NCBI RefSeq assembly: GCF_013307225.1
Contig: NZ_CP028942.1
Span: 1,826,965-1,890,964, forward strand
Origin: Polynucleobacter tropicus
GTDB taxonomy: Bacteria; Pseudomonadota; Gammaproteobacteria; Burkholderiales; Burkholderiaceae
Direction: 5' to 3'
DNA length: 64,000 nucleotides
Shown here: positions 40,943 through 51,055 of the stretch, piece after piece
Position numbering within the stretch: the first letter of the stretch is position 1
How the letters are laid out: each line of letters opens with the position of its first letter
Notes under the pieces: generated by a model
The model's database searches: none
What the model was told of the DNA's origin: nothing
Seen by the model: the letters and a program-made list of their open reading frames with translations, nothing else
Program-made: the position numbers and the translations under genes

Positions 40943-41857
40943 ATGTCGTACACGCTCACCGGAAAACTTGTCGTCGCGATTTCATCGCGCGCCTTGTTTG
41001 ATTTCGAAGAAGAAAATCGCATCTTTGAATCTACCGATGACAGCGCCTATATGAAGCTTCAACTAGAGCGTCTGGCTACGGCAGCGCAGACCGGGGTAGC
41101 CTTTCCGCTTGTCAAAAAACTTCTTGCTTTTAATGAAGCAGGCGAACAACGAGTCGAGGTTGTCATCCTCTCTCGCAATGATCCCGTCAGCGGCTTGCGA
41201 GTTTTCCGATCTGCCGAACATCACGGTCTTCATCTAGAGCGCGGCGTGTTTACAAGAGGACGTCCGCCATACCATTACCTACGCTCTCTACATGCAAACC
41301 TCTTCTTATCAGCGAATGAAGATGATGTGAGAGCAACAATCGATGCTGGGTTCCCAGCAGCAAGAGTTTTCCCAGAATCCAGCAAAATTGCCGAGTCGCA
41401 TCCTAATGAAATTCGGATTGCATTCGACGGAGACGCAGTACTGTTTTCGGACGAAGCGGAACAAGTTTTCCAGAACAAAGGTCTTGAAGCCTTTGTCGAC
41501 CACGAAAGCAAAAAAGTAGATATCCCTTTGCCGCCCGGTCCATTCAAGCCTTTGCTAGAAGCATTACATAGACTGCAACGTTCAACTAGTGAAAATGGCA
41601 TGCGCATTCGTACCGCCTTGGTAACCGCTCGCTCAGCGCCTGCGCATGAACGAGCTATCCGCACCTTAATGGCCTGGGGAATTGATGTGGATGAAGCGAT
41701 GTTTTTGGGTGGTTTATCCAAGAGCGAATTTCTTCGAGAGTTTGAACCGGACTTTTTCTTTGATGATCAAACAGGTCATTGCCAATCAGCAGCATCTGTT
41801 GCTCCGACAGGGCACGTAGTATCTGGTGTCTCCAACCAGCCAAAAAACCAAAAATAA
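40943..41857 (+). CDS. 5'-nucleotidase (cytosolic NT5C1-like family)
   Basis: Member of the 5'-nucleotidase family related to vertebrate cytosolic 5'-nucleotidase I (Pfam PF06189). Features are VVAISSRALFDFEEEN at the N-terminus, VEVVILSRNDP, AFDGDAVLFSDE as the HAD-like aspartate block, and PDFFFDDQTGHC near the C-terminus. Length 304 aa. It would dephosphorylate nucleoside monophosphates such as AMP in the cytosol. It sits 2 nt after ilvA and 2 nt before queF, so the three form a tight operon without an obvious metabolic link. Confidence 0.85.
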   Translation: MSYTLTGKLVVAISSRALFDFEEENRIFESTDDSAYMKLQLERLATAAQTGVAFPLVKKLLAFNEAGEQRVEVVILSRNDPVSGLRVFRSAEHHGLHLERGVFTRGRPPYHYLRSLHANLFLSANEDDVRATIDAGFPAARVFPESSKIAESHPNEIRIAFDGDAVLFSDEAEQVFQNKGLEAFVDHESKKVDIPLPPGPFKPLLEALHRLQRSTSENGMRIRTALVTARSAPAHERAIRTLMAWGIDVDEAMFLGGLSKSEFLREFEPDFFFDDQTGHCQSAASVAPTGHVVSGVSNQPKNQK

Positions 41858-41859
41858 TT

Positions 41860-42687
41860 ATGGCAACACTCTCACTTGGGCAAACAACCCAATATCCAGA
41901 TCAATACGATCCAAGTTTGCTTTTCCCTATTCCTAGAGCAGAAAATCGCGCCAAACTTGGTCTAAAAGAAGGTCAAGCGCTGCCATTCGTTGGTGTTGAT
42001 ATTTGGAATGCTTTTGAACTCGGCTGGCTTAATAAAAAAGGGAAGCCTCAAATCGCACTTGCTGAATTTCAGATTCCAGCTGATTCACCCAACATGATTG
42101 AATCTAAGTCGCTCAAGCTTTACCTCAACAGCCTAAACAACGCGCGCCTTGAAGATGAAGGCGAGCTTCGTGAATTACTCATTAAAGATCTTTCAGCTAT
42201 TGCGGGAAGCAAGATCACCACACGCATTCAAGCAACCGAAGCTGTAGCCAAAAAAGGCATGCAAGAAATGGGTGGCGTTCTGTTAGACAGACTGGATATT
42301 GAGGTAGATCCATCCACACCAGCAGACCCAAGCTTATTGGGCGTTAATGAATCTTTTGGGCCAATCGAACAATGCCTGGTTTCTCATTTACTGAAATCGA
42401 ACTGCCCTGTTACAGGACAACCGGATTGGGCTAGCGTCCAAATTCGATATCAAGGTCGCCCCATTCTTGAAGAAGGCTTATTGCGTTACCTGATTGGCTT
42501 TAGACAATTGGGTGAATTTCATGAGCACTGCGTTGAAACAATCTTTACTGATATCAAGCGGCAATGCAAGCCAGAAAAATTATCCGTGTACGCACGCTAC
42601 ACACGTCGTGGCGGTCTAGATATCAATCCATTCAGAACAGATCACAACTCACCTTGGCCAGATAATATTCGCCATGCTCGGCAATAA
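41860..42687 (+). CDS. queF: NADPH-dependent 7-cyano-7-deazaguanine reductase
   Basis: Reduces preQ0 to preQ1 in queuosine synthesis. This is the long two-domain type (275 aa) related to E. coli QueF. The substrate-binding ESKSLKLYLNS appears in the N-terminal half, and the catalytic cysteine in SNCPVTGQPDWAS in the C-terminal half, followed by FHEHCVE. ATG at 41860, two bases after the nucleotidase stop, gives the normal N-terminus; the longer open frame upstream lies inside the neighbouring gene. A bidirectional terminator follows. Confidence 0.96.
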   Translation: MATLSLGQTTQYPDQYDPSLLFPIPRAENRAKLGLKEGQALPFVGVDIWNAFELGWLNKKGKPQIALAEFQIPADSPNMIESKSLKLYLNSLNNARLEDEGELRELLIKDLSAIAGSKITTRIQATEAVAKKGMQEMGGVLLDRLDIEVDPSTPADPSLLGVNESFGPIEQCLVSHLLKSNCPVTGQPDWASVQIRYQGRPILEEGLLRYLIGFRQLGEFHEHCVETIFTDIKRQCKPEKLSVYARYTRRGGLDINPFRTDHNSPWPDNIRHARQ

Positions 42688-42690
42688 ATA

Positions 42691-42722
42691 AAAAACCCTC
42701 AGAAATTTCTAAGGGTTTTTTC
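42691..42722. terminator. Bidirectional terminator between queF and ssb
   Basis: AAAACCCT and AGGGTTTT flank a smaller AGAA/TTCT stem, with a T-run on one side and an A-run on the other. It can therefore terminate queF on the plus strand and the convergent ssb transcript on the minus strand. Confidence 0.72.
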
Positions 42723-42774
42723 TTATCAGCCACCAATCACTTGAGTGGCTTGTTGGTTGCTTATTAGTTACTAC

Positions 42775-43227
42775 TTAAAACGGAATATCGTCATCCATTG
42801 CACCCAATGAGGCGGCATTAGAAGCGGCTGGAGCCGGCTGCTCAGCAGACTTAGAACGACTATAGCTCTCGCCACTATCGCCACCGCCAACTGGCTTGCC
42901 ACCAAGCATTTGCATAGTTTCAGCAACGATTTCTGTGGAGTACTTTTCTTGACCACTCGCATCCGTCCATTTACGCGTACGTAAACGACCCTCTACGTAA
43001 ACCTGTGAACCTTTTTTAAGATATTGACCTGCGATCTCCGCAAGCTTTCCAAAGAATGCAACGCGATGCCATTCCGTGGTTTCTTTCATTTCACCTGTTT
43101 GCTTATCTTTGTAGCGATCTGATGTTGCTACTGAAATATTGGTAACTGCGTCGCCGCTTGGCATATAACGCGTTTCTGGATCGCGCCCTACGTTACCTAC
43201 GATGATGACCTTATTTACCGAAGCCAT
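42775..43227 (-). CDS. ssb: Single-stranded DNA-binding protein
   Basis: OB-fold SSB that coats single-stranded DNA in replication and repair. The OB domain (about 1-110) begins [20 protein letters not shown] and contains [16 protein letters not shown] short glycine/serine/proline linker leads to the acidic tip DDDIPF, which recruits partner proteins. Length 150 aa. GGGAGA precedes the ATG. It is 92 nt downstream of the MFS gene and close to uvrA, a common neighbourhood in betaproteobacteria. Confidence 0.97.
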   Translation of the reverse strand: MASVNKVIIVGNVGRDPETRYMPSGDAVTNISVATSDRYKDKQTGEMKETTEWHRVAFFGKLAEIAGQYLKKGSQVYVEGRLRTRKWTDASGQEKYSTEIVAETMQMLGGKPVGGGDSGESYSRSKSAEQPAPAASNAASLGAMDDDIPF

Positions 43228-43319
43228 GTTGTCTCCCGAAGAAAATACTACTGTTATTGCTACTTAAAAAATTGCCTTAATAAAAATCGATAAAGCTACG
43301 GCTGCGTCTTTGTTGCGAA

Positions 43320-44486
43320 TTACTTTGAATCTTTTGATTTCGGTGGCATTTCGCCCATCGACCAAGCAATTATAAGCCAGCATACTAAGAGTACAGCGCC
43401 CATGACAAAGACCGATAAATCGCCATGGCTATCCATTAAATAGCCTCCTACAGTCGCCCCAGAAAACAAGCCAATAGATTGGGTAGTGTTGTAAACACCC
43501 AGTGCAGTACCTTTGGATTCTTTTGCAAAACGTGACACTAGGGAAGGCTGCAAGGCCTCCAATAAATTGAAGCCTACAAAATAAATTAAGAGTGCAATCG
43601 CAATTGAGATTACTGAGGATGTATTGGTGAATAAAAATTCGGCAATCAATAACAACACGATTGCTAGCAAAAGGATGGTGCGCAATTTTTGTTTCTTCTC
43701 GCCAAAAATCAAAATGGGCGCCATGAAGAAAAATGACAACAACACTACAGGCAAATAAATTTCCCAATGCGAAGCTAGAGGTAGTCCGGCCTGAACCAAC
43801 AAACGCGGCACAACCAAAAACATCGCCACCTGTGTTGCATGCAGAACGAAGACGCCTAAATTGAGACGCATTAATTCGGGGCGCAAAAAGACTTCTCTTA
43901 ATGAGGCTTGCTGGATATTTACTTCAGGCTTGTTACTGGGCAACACAAAGTGCGTCACTAGCATCGCGGCAACACCTAAGATTGCTAAGACAATAAAAAT
44001 TCCACTCAGACTAATGAGGCGATATATCGGTGCTGCAATTACCAAAGACAGAGCAAAAGAGAGGGCGATACTGCCTCCAACCAAAGCCATTGCTCGAGTA
44101 CGCACCTGTTCACGCGTAAGATCAGCAACCCATGCAGAAATAGCAGCCGATACTGCGCCTGCACCCATAACTCCGCGACCAATTGCAATCCAAAGCAAAT
44201 CGTCTTGGGCAGCGCAAATTAGTGCCCCAGCCACGAACAAAGAGAGACCCCAAAGCACCACCGGCTTACGCCCAATACGGTCAGAAAGACGTCCCAATGG
44301 GATATAAAAGCAGGCCTGAACGATATTGAAAATACCCAGGGTCAAACCAACCCAAAGAGCATGCTCACCGCCCGGCAAACCCCGTGCATGAATGCTAAAG
44401 ACGGGCAGTAGCAAGAAAAGGCCCAGCATTCGCAGGCCAAAAATGCCTGCTAAAGCGAGAGTGGAGCGAAGTTCAGAAGGATTCAT
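43320..44486 (-). CDS. MFS transporter (YajR-like)
   Basis: Major facilitator with about 12 hydrophobic helices over 388 aa. The cytoplasmic loop 2-3 motif is GRLSDRIGRKPVV, the standard MFS motif A, and NLLEALQPSLVSR lies near helix 10. ALGVYNTTQSIGLFSGATVGG near the C-terminal part is typical of the YajR group. The substrate cannot be inferred. It is divergent from uvrA (37 nt between starts) and lies upstream of ssb, a frequent ssb-MFS-uvrA arrangement. Confidence 0.88.
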   Translation of the reverse strand: MNPSELRSTLALAGIFGLRMLGLFLLLPVFSIHARGLPGGEHALWVGLTLGIFNIVQACFYIPLGRLSDRIGRKPVVLWGLSLFVAGALICAAQDDLLWIAIGRGVMGAGAVSAAISAWVADLTREQVRTRAMALVGGSIALSFALSLVIAAPIYRLISLSGIFIVLAILGVAAMLVTHFVLPSNKPEVNIQQASLREVFLRPELMRLNLGVFVLHATQVAMFLVVPRLLVQAGLPLASHWEIYLPVVLLSFFFMAPILIFGEKKQKLRTILLLAIVLLLIAEFLFTNTSSVISIAIALLIYFVGFNLLEALQPSLVSRFAKESKGTALGVYNTTQSIGLFSGATVGGYLMDSHGDLSVFVMGAVLLVCWLIIAWSMGEMPPKSKDSK

Positions 44487-44523
44487 GGGAAAGAGCTATA
44501 TTAACAAGTTACGCTAAAAAATC

Positions 44524-47424
44524 ATGAATAACGAAATCAAGATCCGCGGTGCCCGCACCCACAACCTCAAAAATATCAATCTGGACATTCCTAGAGAGAA
44601 ACTGGTCGTCTTAACTGGCCTATCCGGCTCAGGGAAAAGTTCACTTGCTTTTGACACGCTCTATGCAGAGGGTCAACGACGTTATGTAGAGTCATTATCC
44701 GCCTATGCCCGTCAATTTTTGCAGTTAATGGAAAAACCCGACGTAGATACGATCGAGGGTTTATCTCCAGCAATCTCAATCGAGCAAAAGGCGACCAGCC
44801 ACAATCCGCGCTCTACCGTTGGCACCGTAACAGAAATTCATGATTACCTGCGTCTCTTATTTGCTCGCGCAGGAACACCACATTGCCCAGAACACGATCT
44901 TCCGCTGGAAGCGCAAAGCGTTTCTCAAATGGTAGATACGGTATTAGCAATGCCAGAAGATACCAAGCTCATGATTCTTGCTCCCGTGGTCAGCGAGCGT
45001 AAAGGTGAGTTTGTTGATTTTTTCCAAGATCTCCAAGCGCAAGGCTTTGTGCGCTTTCGTGTGCGCTCTGGTGGAGGCACCGCCAATGCCGCTAAAGCAG
45101 AAATCTTTGAAGTAGATCAATTACCAGCACTAAAGAAAAACGACAAACACTCTATTGAAGTTGTAGTAGATCGAATTAAAGTTCGACCTGACATTCAACA
45201 ACGCCTTGCTGAATCGTTTGAGACTGCCCTGCGCTTAGCTGATGGCAAAGCAATGATTGTTGATATGGATACCGGCAAAGAGATGATTTTCTCGAGCAAA
45301 TTTGCCTGTCCAGTTTGCTCATATTCTTTGCAAGAGCTAGAGCCACGTCTTTTTTCTTTCAACAATCCGATGGGCGCCTGCCCCTCATGCGACGGACTTG
45401 GACATCAATCTTTCTTTGATCCAAAACGTATCGTTGCGCACCCTGATTTATCACTAGCTTCTGGCGCTATTAAAGGCTGGGATCGACGCAATCAGTTTTA
45501 TTTCAAGCTACTACAAACGCTCGCCAAGCATGGTGGCTTCGACGTTGAAAAGCCTTTTGAATCTCTTTCCAAGAAACAGCAAGATCTGATCTTATTGGGC
45601 TCTGGCGATGTCACCATACCGTTTGAGTACATCAATGAGCGCGGAAAAAATACTATTCGTGAGCACGCATTTGAAGGCATTGTTGCTAACTTTGAACGTC
45701 GCTATCGCGAAACAGATTCTGTCACTGTGCGCGAAGAGCTTGCTCGTTATCAGAACATTCAAACCTGTCCTGAATGTAGCGGCAGTCGCCTGCGTAAAGA
45801 AGCACGCTTTGTTCGGGTGGGCGAGAAAAAACAATCGCGCGCTATTTATGAAATCAGCGCACTCCCACTAAAGGATGCGAAAGAATATTTCGAGACTCTT
45901 GAGCTTAAGGGTGCTAAAAAAGAAATTGCCGACAAGATTGTTAAAGAAATCAGTGCTCGTCTACGCTTCTTAAACGATGTTGGCCTTGACTATCTCTCAC
46001 TTGAACGCAGCGCAGACACGCTCTCAGGTGGCGAGGCACAACGTATTCGCCTTGCAAGCCAGATTGGTTCTGGATTAACAGGTGTGATGTATGTATTAGA
46101 CGAGCCATCAATTGGACTGCATCAACGCGATAACGATCGACTGATTGGCACGCTCAAGCATTTACGTGACTTGGGCAATAGTGTTTTAGTTGTAGAGCAT
46201 GATGAAGACATGATCCGTGCATCAGATTGGGTAATCGATATCGGGCCTGGTGCCGGCGTTCATGGCGGCGAAATTGTTGCGCAAGGTACACCTGCGGAAG
46301 TTGAGGCCGATATTAAATCTCTCACTGGCGCTTACCTTGCTGGACGTGAATCAATTGAAGTTCCAGAAAAGCGCATTCCTGTAAATGATCGCTTCTTAGA
46401 AATTATCGGTGCACGCGGAAACAACTTGCAATCCGTACATGCCAAGATTCCCGTAGGACTACTAACTTGCGTGACTGGTGTCTCAGGTTCAGGTAAATCA
46501 ACCCTAATCAATGACACCCTTCATCATGCAGTCGCTCAACATTTGTATGGTTCAAGTGCTGAGCCAGCTGCGCACGATGCCATCAAGGGCCTAGAGCACT
46601 TCGACAAAGTCATTAGCGTGGATCAGTCACCGATTGGTCGTACACCACGATCCAACCCTGCTACCTATACCGGTCTTTTCACACCCATTCGTGAGCTATT
46701 TGCAGGAGTTCCCGCTGCGCGTGAACGTGGTTACGAAGCTGGCCGCTTCTCCTTTAACGTCAAAGGCGGTCGTTGTGATGCCTGTGAAGGTGATGGCGTT
46801 CTCAAAGTCGAAATGCATTTCTTGCCAGATGTTTATGTGCCTTGTGATGTTTGTCATGGCAAGCGCTATAACCGCGAAACATTAGACATCCGTTACAAAG
46901 GGAAAAATATTCACGAAGTGCTTTCAATGACGATCGAACAAGCTCATGAATTCTTTGAAGCAGTTCCTGTGGTTAAACGCAAACTCAAAACACTTTTGGA
47001 CGTTGGTTTAGGTTACGTACAGCTAGGCCAAAGCGCAACGACTCTGTCAGGCGGTGAAGCGCAACGCGTAAAGCTTTCGCTAGAGCTTTCCAAACGCGAT
47101 ACCGGAAGAACGCTCTATATCTTGGATGAGCCCACTACGGGCTTGCATTTCCACGATATTCAACTGCTATTAACCGTCATTCAAACGCTGAAGAAACAAG
47201 GCAATACGATCGTCATCATCGAACACAATCTCGATGTAATTAAGACTGCCGATTGGATTATTGATTTAGGCCCTAAAGGTGGTGCTGGTGGTGGACAAAT
47301 CATTGCGACTGGAACGCCCGAAGAAGTTGCCAAGAATGATGTGAGTTTTACCGGTCATTATCTGGCCCCCCTCTTAACTCGCAAAATGAGTACGAGTGCA
47401 GGCGCAGCCAAAAAGAAAAAGTAG
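44524..47424 (+). CDS. uvrA: Excinuclease ABC subunit A
   Basis: Damage-recognition ATPase of nucleotide excision repair. It has two ABC modules: Walker [14 protein letters not shown] (about 32) and [13 protein letters not shown] (about 655), and [18 protein letters not shown] and [18 protein letters not shown] as signatures. The zinc modules are CPVC...CPSC (about 262-290) and CDAC...CDVC (about 755-780). Length 966 aa. The lysine-rich C-terminus (AAKKKK) is encoded by the A-rich DNA that serves as U-tract for the terminator of the convergent antiporter gene. TACGCT lies 8 nt before the ATG. Confidence 0.98.
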   Translation: MNNEIKIRGARTHNLKNINLDIPREKLVVLTGLSGSGKSSLAFDTLYAEGQRRYVESLSAYARQFLQLMEKPDVDTIEGLSPAISIEQKATSHNPRSTVGTVTEIHDYLRLLFARAGTPHCPEHDLPLEAQSVSQMVDTVLAMPEDTKLMILAPVVSERKGEFVDFFQDLQAQGFVRFRVRSGGGTANAAKAEIFEVDQLPALKKNDKHSIEVVVDRIKVRPDIQQRLAESFETALRLADGKAMIVDMDTGKEMIFSSKFACPVCSYSLQELEPRLFSFNNPMGACPSCDGLGHQSFFDPKRIVAHPDLSLASGAIKGWDRRNQFYFKLLQTLAKHGGFDVEKPFESLSKKQQDLILLGSGDVTIPFEYINERGKNTIREHAFEGIVANFERRYRETDSVTVREELARYQNIQTCPECSGSRLRKEARFVRVGEKKQSRAIYEISALPLKDAKEYFETLELKGAKKEIADKIVKEISARLRFLNDVGLDYLSLERSADTLSGGEAQRIRLASQIGSGLTGVMYVLDEPSIGLHQRDNDRLIGTLKHLRDLGNSVLVVEHDEDMIRASDWVIDIGPGAGVHGGEIVAQGTPAEVEADIKSLTGAYLAGRESIEVPEKRIPVNDRFLEIIGARGNNLQSVHAKIPVGLLTCVTGVSGSGKSTLINDTLHHAVAQHLYGSSAEPAAHDAIKGLEHFDKVISVDQSPIGRTPRSNPATYTGLFTPIRELFAGVPAARERGYEAGRFSFNVKGGRCDACEGDGVLKVEMHFLPDVYVPCDVCHGKRYNRETLDIRYKGKNIHEVLSMTIEQAHEFFEAVPVVKRKLKTLLDVGLGYVQLGQSATTLSGGEAQRVKLSLELSKRDTGRTLYILDEPTTGLHFHDIQLLLTVIQTLKKQGNTIVIIEHNLDVIKTADWIIDLGPKGGAGGGQIIATGTPEEVAKNDVSFTGHYLAPLLTRKMSTSAGAAKKKK

Positions 47425-47445
47425 ATAGCGAATTTCGCTATCTAC
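47409..47445 (-). terminator. Intrinsic terminator of the antiporter gene, overlapping the uvrA end
   Basis: GTAGATAGCGA and TCGCTATCTAC form a perfect 11-bp stem around a 3-nt loop (47421-47445). On the minus strand it is followed by UUUUUCUUUUU, the complement of the last lysine codons of uvrA. The uvrA stop codon lies inside the stem. Confidence 0.75.
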
Positions 47446-47458
47446 TAAAGATTAGTAC

Positions 47459-49441
47459 TTACAGTAACTTAGCCTCAGCCAAATCTATTGCCTCTGGGTT
47501 GCCAGAGATCACCAGAATATCGTTTGCCTGAAGTAGTAAGTCTGGAGCAAGTGCCAACTTACTGTAGTCAGCATTGCGGCCCTTGCGACGAACCGCTTGG
47601 ACGCTAACGCCTTCGTTTTCAAGATGAAGATCAGATAGCGTTTTACCCACAGCCTGAGAATTTGGTAGCAAGGTGATGGAGTGCAAGCGCCAAGACTCAT
47701 TCGAACCGAAATCATCATCACTCGCACCCCGGAAGTAGCCCCTTAATAAGCTATAACGCTCTTCACGCGCAGTCGTAATGCGTCTTACCACCTTGCGCAT
47801 GGGCACGCCCATAATCAGCAAGACGTGCGATGCAATCATCAAGCTACCCTCAATTAATTCGGGCACTACTTCAGTTGCACCTGCTGCTTGTAGCTTAGCA
47901 ATATCAGCATCATCTTTAGTGCGCACTAGCACGGTCATGCCGGGGCGCAAATGCTCAACCTGACGCAACACTCTTAAGCTGGCAGCAGTATCTGCGTATG
48001 TGATAACGACAGTTTTCGCCCTTGAAAGACCGGCGGCTACCAAATAATTTTCACGGCTAGCATCGCCATACACAACGTTATCGCCAGCAGCAGCGGCTTC
48101 TTTCACTCGATCAGGATCTAGATCCAAAGCAATGTATGGAATTTTTTCCTGATCAAGCATGCGAGCCAAACTTTGCCCAGAACGACCAAAACCACAAATG
48201 ATCACGTGATTTTCATTACGAACACTTTTAGCAGCAACCCGAGTTAGTGCAAGTGATTGCAATAGCCATTCATTGCTTGAGAAGCGCATTGCGATACGGT
48301 CGCTGTATTCAACCAAGAATGGCGCGCAAAACATCGAAAGCAACATGGCAGCCAGAACAGCTTGACTCAAAGTGGGATCAATCAGGTCTAAGCCATCAAT
48401 CTGCGTAAGAAGCACAAAACCAAACTCACCTGCTTGAGCCAGACAAAGTCCAGTCCGTATTGAGATGCCAGTGCTGGAGCCAAAGGCCTTCGAAAGCAAA
48501 GCAATGAGACCAAACTTAAATATCAATGGACCAATTAATAAAGCCACTACCAACATCCATTGCTCTCTAATGACACTGAAGTCGAGCAACATGCCGATCG
48601 TAATAAAGAAGAGGCCTAGCAAAACATCGCGGAAAGGTTTGACATCTTCCTCAACCTGATGGCGATAAGGCGTTTCAGAAATCAACATACCCGCCAAGAA
48701 TGCTCCGAGAGCTAGCGACAAACCGAAATGCTCAGTCAAGCCTGCCATTCCAAGCACAATCAGCAACAGATTGAGCATGAATAATTCTTGCGAGCGTAAC
48801 TTCGCAACCAATCTAAACCAACGGCTCATTAAAGATTGGCCAATAAAGAAAATCAGCGTCAGAGCAACTGTGATTTTGATGGACGCAGCCGTCAGCGCGA
48901 CAAAAAGATCTTTCGGATTTTTTCCTAAAGATGGCAACAAGATCAGCAAGAAGACCACAGCCAAATCTTGAAAAAGCAAAATGCCAACGACATTTCGACC
49001 GTGCTCTGTCTCCAACTCAGCACGATCAGAAATCAGTTTGGTAACAATGGCGGTGGATGACATGGCTAGCGCCCCACCCAAAGCAATTGCAGCCTGCCAT
49101 GAGATCGGATAAATCCAATTCATTAATAAGCTAGCAGGTACCGCCAAAACCATTGTCAAAATAACTTGGCTGCCACCCAAGCCAAATACGATATTGCGCA
49201 TTGACCTGAGCTTATGCAGGTTAAATTCCAGGCCAATTGAGAACATCAAGAAAACAACCCCAAACTCCGCCAAGTACTTCACCGTAGCGGAATCGCTTGC
49301 CAAGCCCAAGGCATTAGGCCCAATCAGCACACCGATGGCCAAATAGCCCAAAATAGGGGGTAAGCCAAAATAGCGGAAAATAACCACTCCAGCCACACCA
49401 GAGGCTAAGAGAATAAGAGTTAATTCAAGGACTGACGGCAT
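47459..49441 (-). CDS. CPA2-family cation/proton antiporter with RCK domains (KefB/YbaL-like)
   Basis: Inner-membrane antiporter. About 12-13 hydrophobic helices fill residues 1-390, including FMFSIGLEFN-like FLMFSIGLEFNLHKLRS and ALGAFLAGMLISETPYRHQ. A TrkA-N/RCK domain follows (about 410-530, with NHVIICGFGRSGQSLARML), then a TrkA-C domain (about 575-660). Length 660 aa. It probably moves K+ or Na+ against H+ under nucleotide control; the ion is not readable. Its ATG is only 11 nt from that of divergent kdsD. Confidence 0.9.
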   Translation of the reverse strand: MPSVLELTLILLASGVAGVVIFRYFGLPPILGYLAIGVLIGPNALGLASDSATVKYLAEFGVVFLMFSIGLEFNLHKLRSMRNIVFGLGGSQVILTMVLAVPASLLMNWIYPISWQAAIALGGALAMSSTAIVTKLISDRAELETEHGRNVVGILLFQDLAVVFLLILLPSLGKNPKDLFVALTAASIKITVALTLIFFIGQSLMSRWFRLVAKLRSQELFMLNLLLIVLGMAGLTEHFGLSLALGAFLAGMLISETPYRHQVEEDVKPFRDVLLGLFFITIGMLLDFSVIREQWMLVVALLIGPLIFKFGLIALLSKAFGSSTGISIRTGLCLAQAGEFGFVLLTQIDGLDLIDPTLSQAVLAAMLLSMFCAPFLVEYSDRIAMRFSSNEWLLQSLALTRVAAKSVRNENHVIICGFGRSGQSLARMLDQEKIPYIALDLDPDRVKEAAAAGDNVVYGDASRENYLVAAGLSRAKTVVITYADTAASLRVLRQVEHLRPGMTVLVRTKDDADIAKLQAAGATEVVPELIEGSLMIASHVLLIMGVPMRKVVRRITTAREERYSLLRGYFRGASDDDFGSNESWRLHSITLLPNSQAVGKTLSDLHLENEGVSVQAVRRKGRNADYSKLALAPDLLLQANDILVISGNPEAIDLAEAKLL

Positions 49442-49446
49442 ATACT
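49441..49446 (+). promoter_or_regulatory. Candidate -10 box of kdsD
   Basis: TATACT ends 6 nt before the kdsD ATG and overlaps the start codon of the divergent antiporter gene. No Shine-Dalgarno separates it from the ATG, suggesting a leaderless mRNA. The -35 is weak. Confidence 0.35.
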
Positions 49447-49452
49447 TACTCG

Positions 49453-50445
49453 ATGATAGCTAAGACTCGTGAACGTACCCTAAAGCTTGCCCGCGATACC
49501 CTCACTATTGAGGCTGCTGCACTGCAAACAATGCGTGATCGCCTTGAAGGCCAAAACGCAGATGCCCTGATTCATGCCGTGGAATTACTACATGGATGCA
49601 AAGGCAGAATCGTAGTGTCTGGCATTGGCAAATCGGGACATATTGCCCGCAAAATTGCAGCCACATTTGCCTCAACAGGATCTCCTGCTTTTTTTGTACA
49701 CCCCGCTGAAGCTAGCCATGGTGATTTGGGCATGGTTACTCGTGAAGATGTTTTTGTAGCTCTATCCAATTCTGGTGAGACAGATGAGTTGCTAACAATC
49801 GTTCCGATCGTCAAGCGTACTGGCGCCAAACTGATCGCACTCACTGGTGCACCGAATTCATCTCTCGCAAAATTAGCGGATGCGCATTTAGATACCAGCG
49901 TAGAAAAAGAAGCATGTCCGCTCAATCTCGCGCCAACCACTAGCACTACCGCAGCACTTGCTATGGGTGATGCGCTTGCAGTCGCCCTACTAGACGCTCG
50001 CGGCTTTCAAGCAGAAGACTTTCAGCGCTCGCATCCTGGCGGTCGCTTAGGTCGAAAACAATTGATGCATGTCAGTGAAGTAATGAGAAGTTTTGATGAC
50101 ACGCCAAAAATTTCGATTCAAGCCTCGCTACAAGATGCTTTACTAGAGATGACTGCGAAACGAATGGGCATGGTCGTCATACTTGATGAAAACAATAAAG
50201 TGTTTGGTATTTTGACCGACGGAGATTTGCGCCGTTTACTCGAGAAAAATACCAACCTCAGCAACATCACACTTAAAAGCGCCACGACTTCCAGCCCAAG
50301 AACTATCCCGCCTGAGCTGCTAGCAGAAGAAGCAATAGAGATGATGGAAAAGCATCGCATTAATCATTTAGTGGTTACAGATAAAGCCGGGGTTTTACTT
50401 GGCGCACTGAACTTACACGATCTTTTTGCAGCTAAAGTTATTTAA
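49453..50445 (+). CDS. kdsD: D-arabinose-5-phosphate isomerase
   Basis: Converts ribulose-5-phosphate to arabinose-5-phosphate, the first committed step of Kdo synthesis. An N-terminal SIS domain (about 40-180) has GIGKSGHIARKIA and HPAEASHGDLGM; two CBS domains follow (about 208-262 and 275-330). Length 330 aa. It begins the kdsD-kdsC-lptC-lptA-lptB operon, coupling Kdo supply to LPS export. Confidence 0.95.
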   Translation: MIAKTRERTLKLARDTLTIEAAALQTMRDRLEGQNADALIHAVELLHGCKGRIVVSGIGKSGHIARKIAATFASTGSPAFFVHPAEASHGDLGMVTREDVFVALSNSGETDELLTIVPIVKRTGAKLIALTGAPNSSLAKLADAHLDTSVEKEACPLNLAPTTSTTAALAMGDALAVALLDARGFQAEDFQRSHPGGRLGRKQLMHVSEVMRSFDDTPKISIQASLQDALLEMTAKRMGMVVILDENNKVFGILTDGDLRRLLEKNTNLSNITLKSATTSSPRTIPPELLAEEAIEMMEKHRINHLVVTDKAGVLLGALNLHDLFAAKVI

Positions 50446-50465
50446 CGAGTTACCCATTCAATTCC

Positions 50466-51038
50466 ATGCCGAGCGCTTTTAACACTCACAATACAAATCC
50501 TCTATCGAGTTACCCGCAAGCCTGGGAACGCGCCAGCAAAATTAAGTTATTGGTTTTAGACGTAGACGGGGTATTAACAAATGGACAGGTTTGGATTGGT
50601 GCCGAAGGAAAAGAATCCTTAAAAGCATTCGATATTCAAGATGGTCTGGGCATCAAATTACTAGAGCAATGTGGTATTGCTACTGCGATTATTACCGGCA
50701 GAAATTCCAAAATGGTGCTGGCTCGCTGTGACGAACTTGGTATTAAGCATGTGCATATGGGCGTTGAGAATAAAGCACTTGCCTTAGAAGAAGTACTCAA
50801 GTCACTTGGACTCAAGGCGAGCGATTGCGCAGTCATGGGTGATGATTGGCCGGACCTAGCCATGATGAAATATGCAGGTCTTCGCATCGCCCCAGCCCAA
50901 GCGCATGAAGCTGTTAAAGAGTTTGCGCATTTAGTCACCTCACGTGCTGGCGGCAATAGCGCAGTAAGAGAAGCATGCGACCTGATTCTGAAATCCCAGA
51001 ATCGCTATGAAGAGTTACTCAACAAAGCTCGCAACTAA
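50466..51038 (+). CDS. kdsC: 3-deoxy-D-manno-octulosonate 8-phosphate phosphatase
   Basis: HAD phosphatase releasing Kdo from Kdo-8-phosphate. The nucleophile motif is LVLDVDGVLTNG, motif II lies in AIITGRNS, and the late acidic motif is MGDDWPDLAMM. Length 190 aa without the cap domain, as in tetrameric KdsC. It begins 20 nt after kdsD and ends 17 nt before lptC. Confidence 0.95.
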   Translation: MPSAFNTHNTNPLSSYPQAWERASKIKLLVLDVDGVLTNGQVWIGAEGKESLKAFDIQDGLGIKLLEQCGIATAIITGRNSKMVLARCDELGIKHVHMGVENKALALEEVLKSLGLKASDCAVMGDDWPDLAMMKYAGLRIAPAQAHEAVKEFAHLVTSRAGGNSAVREACDLILKSQNRYEELLNKARN

Positions 51039-51055
51039 GAATATTCAGGCTGGCA

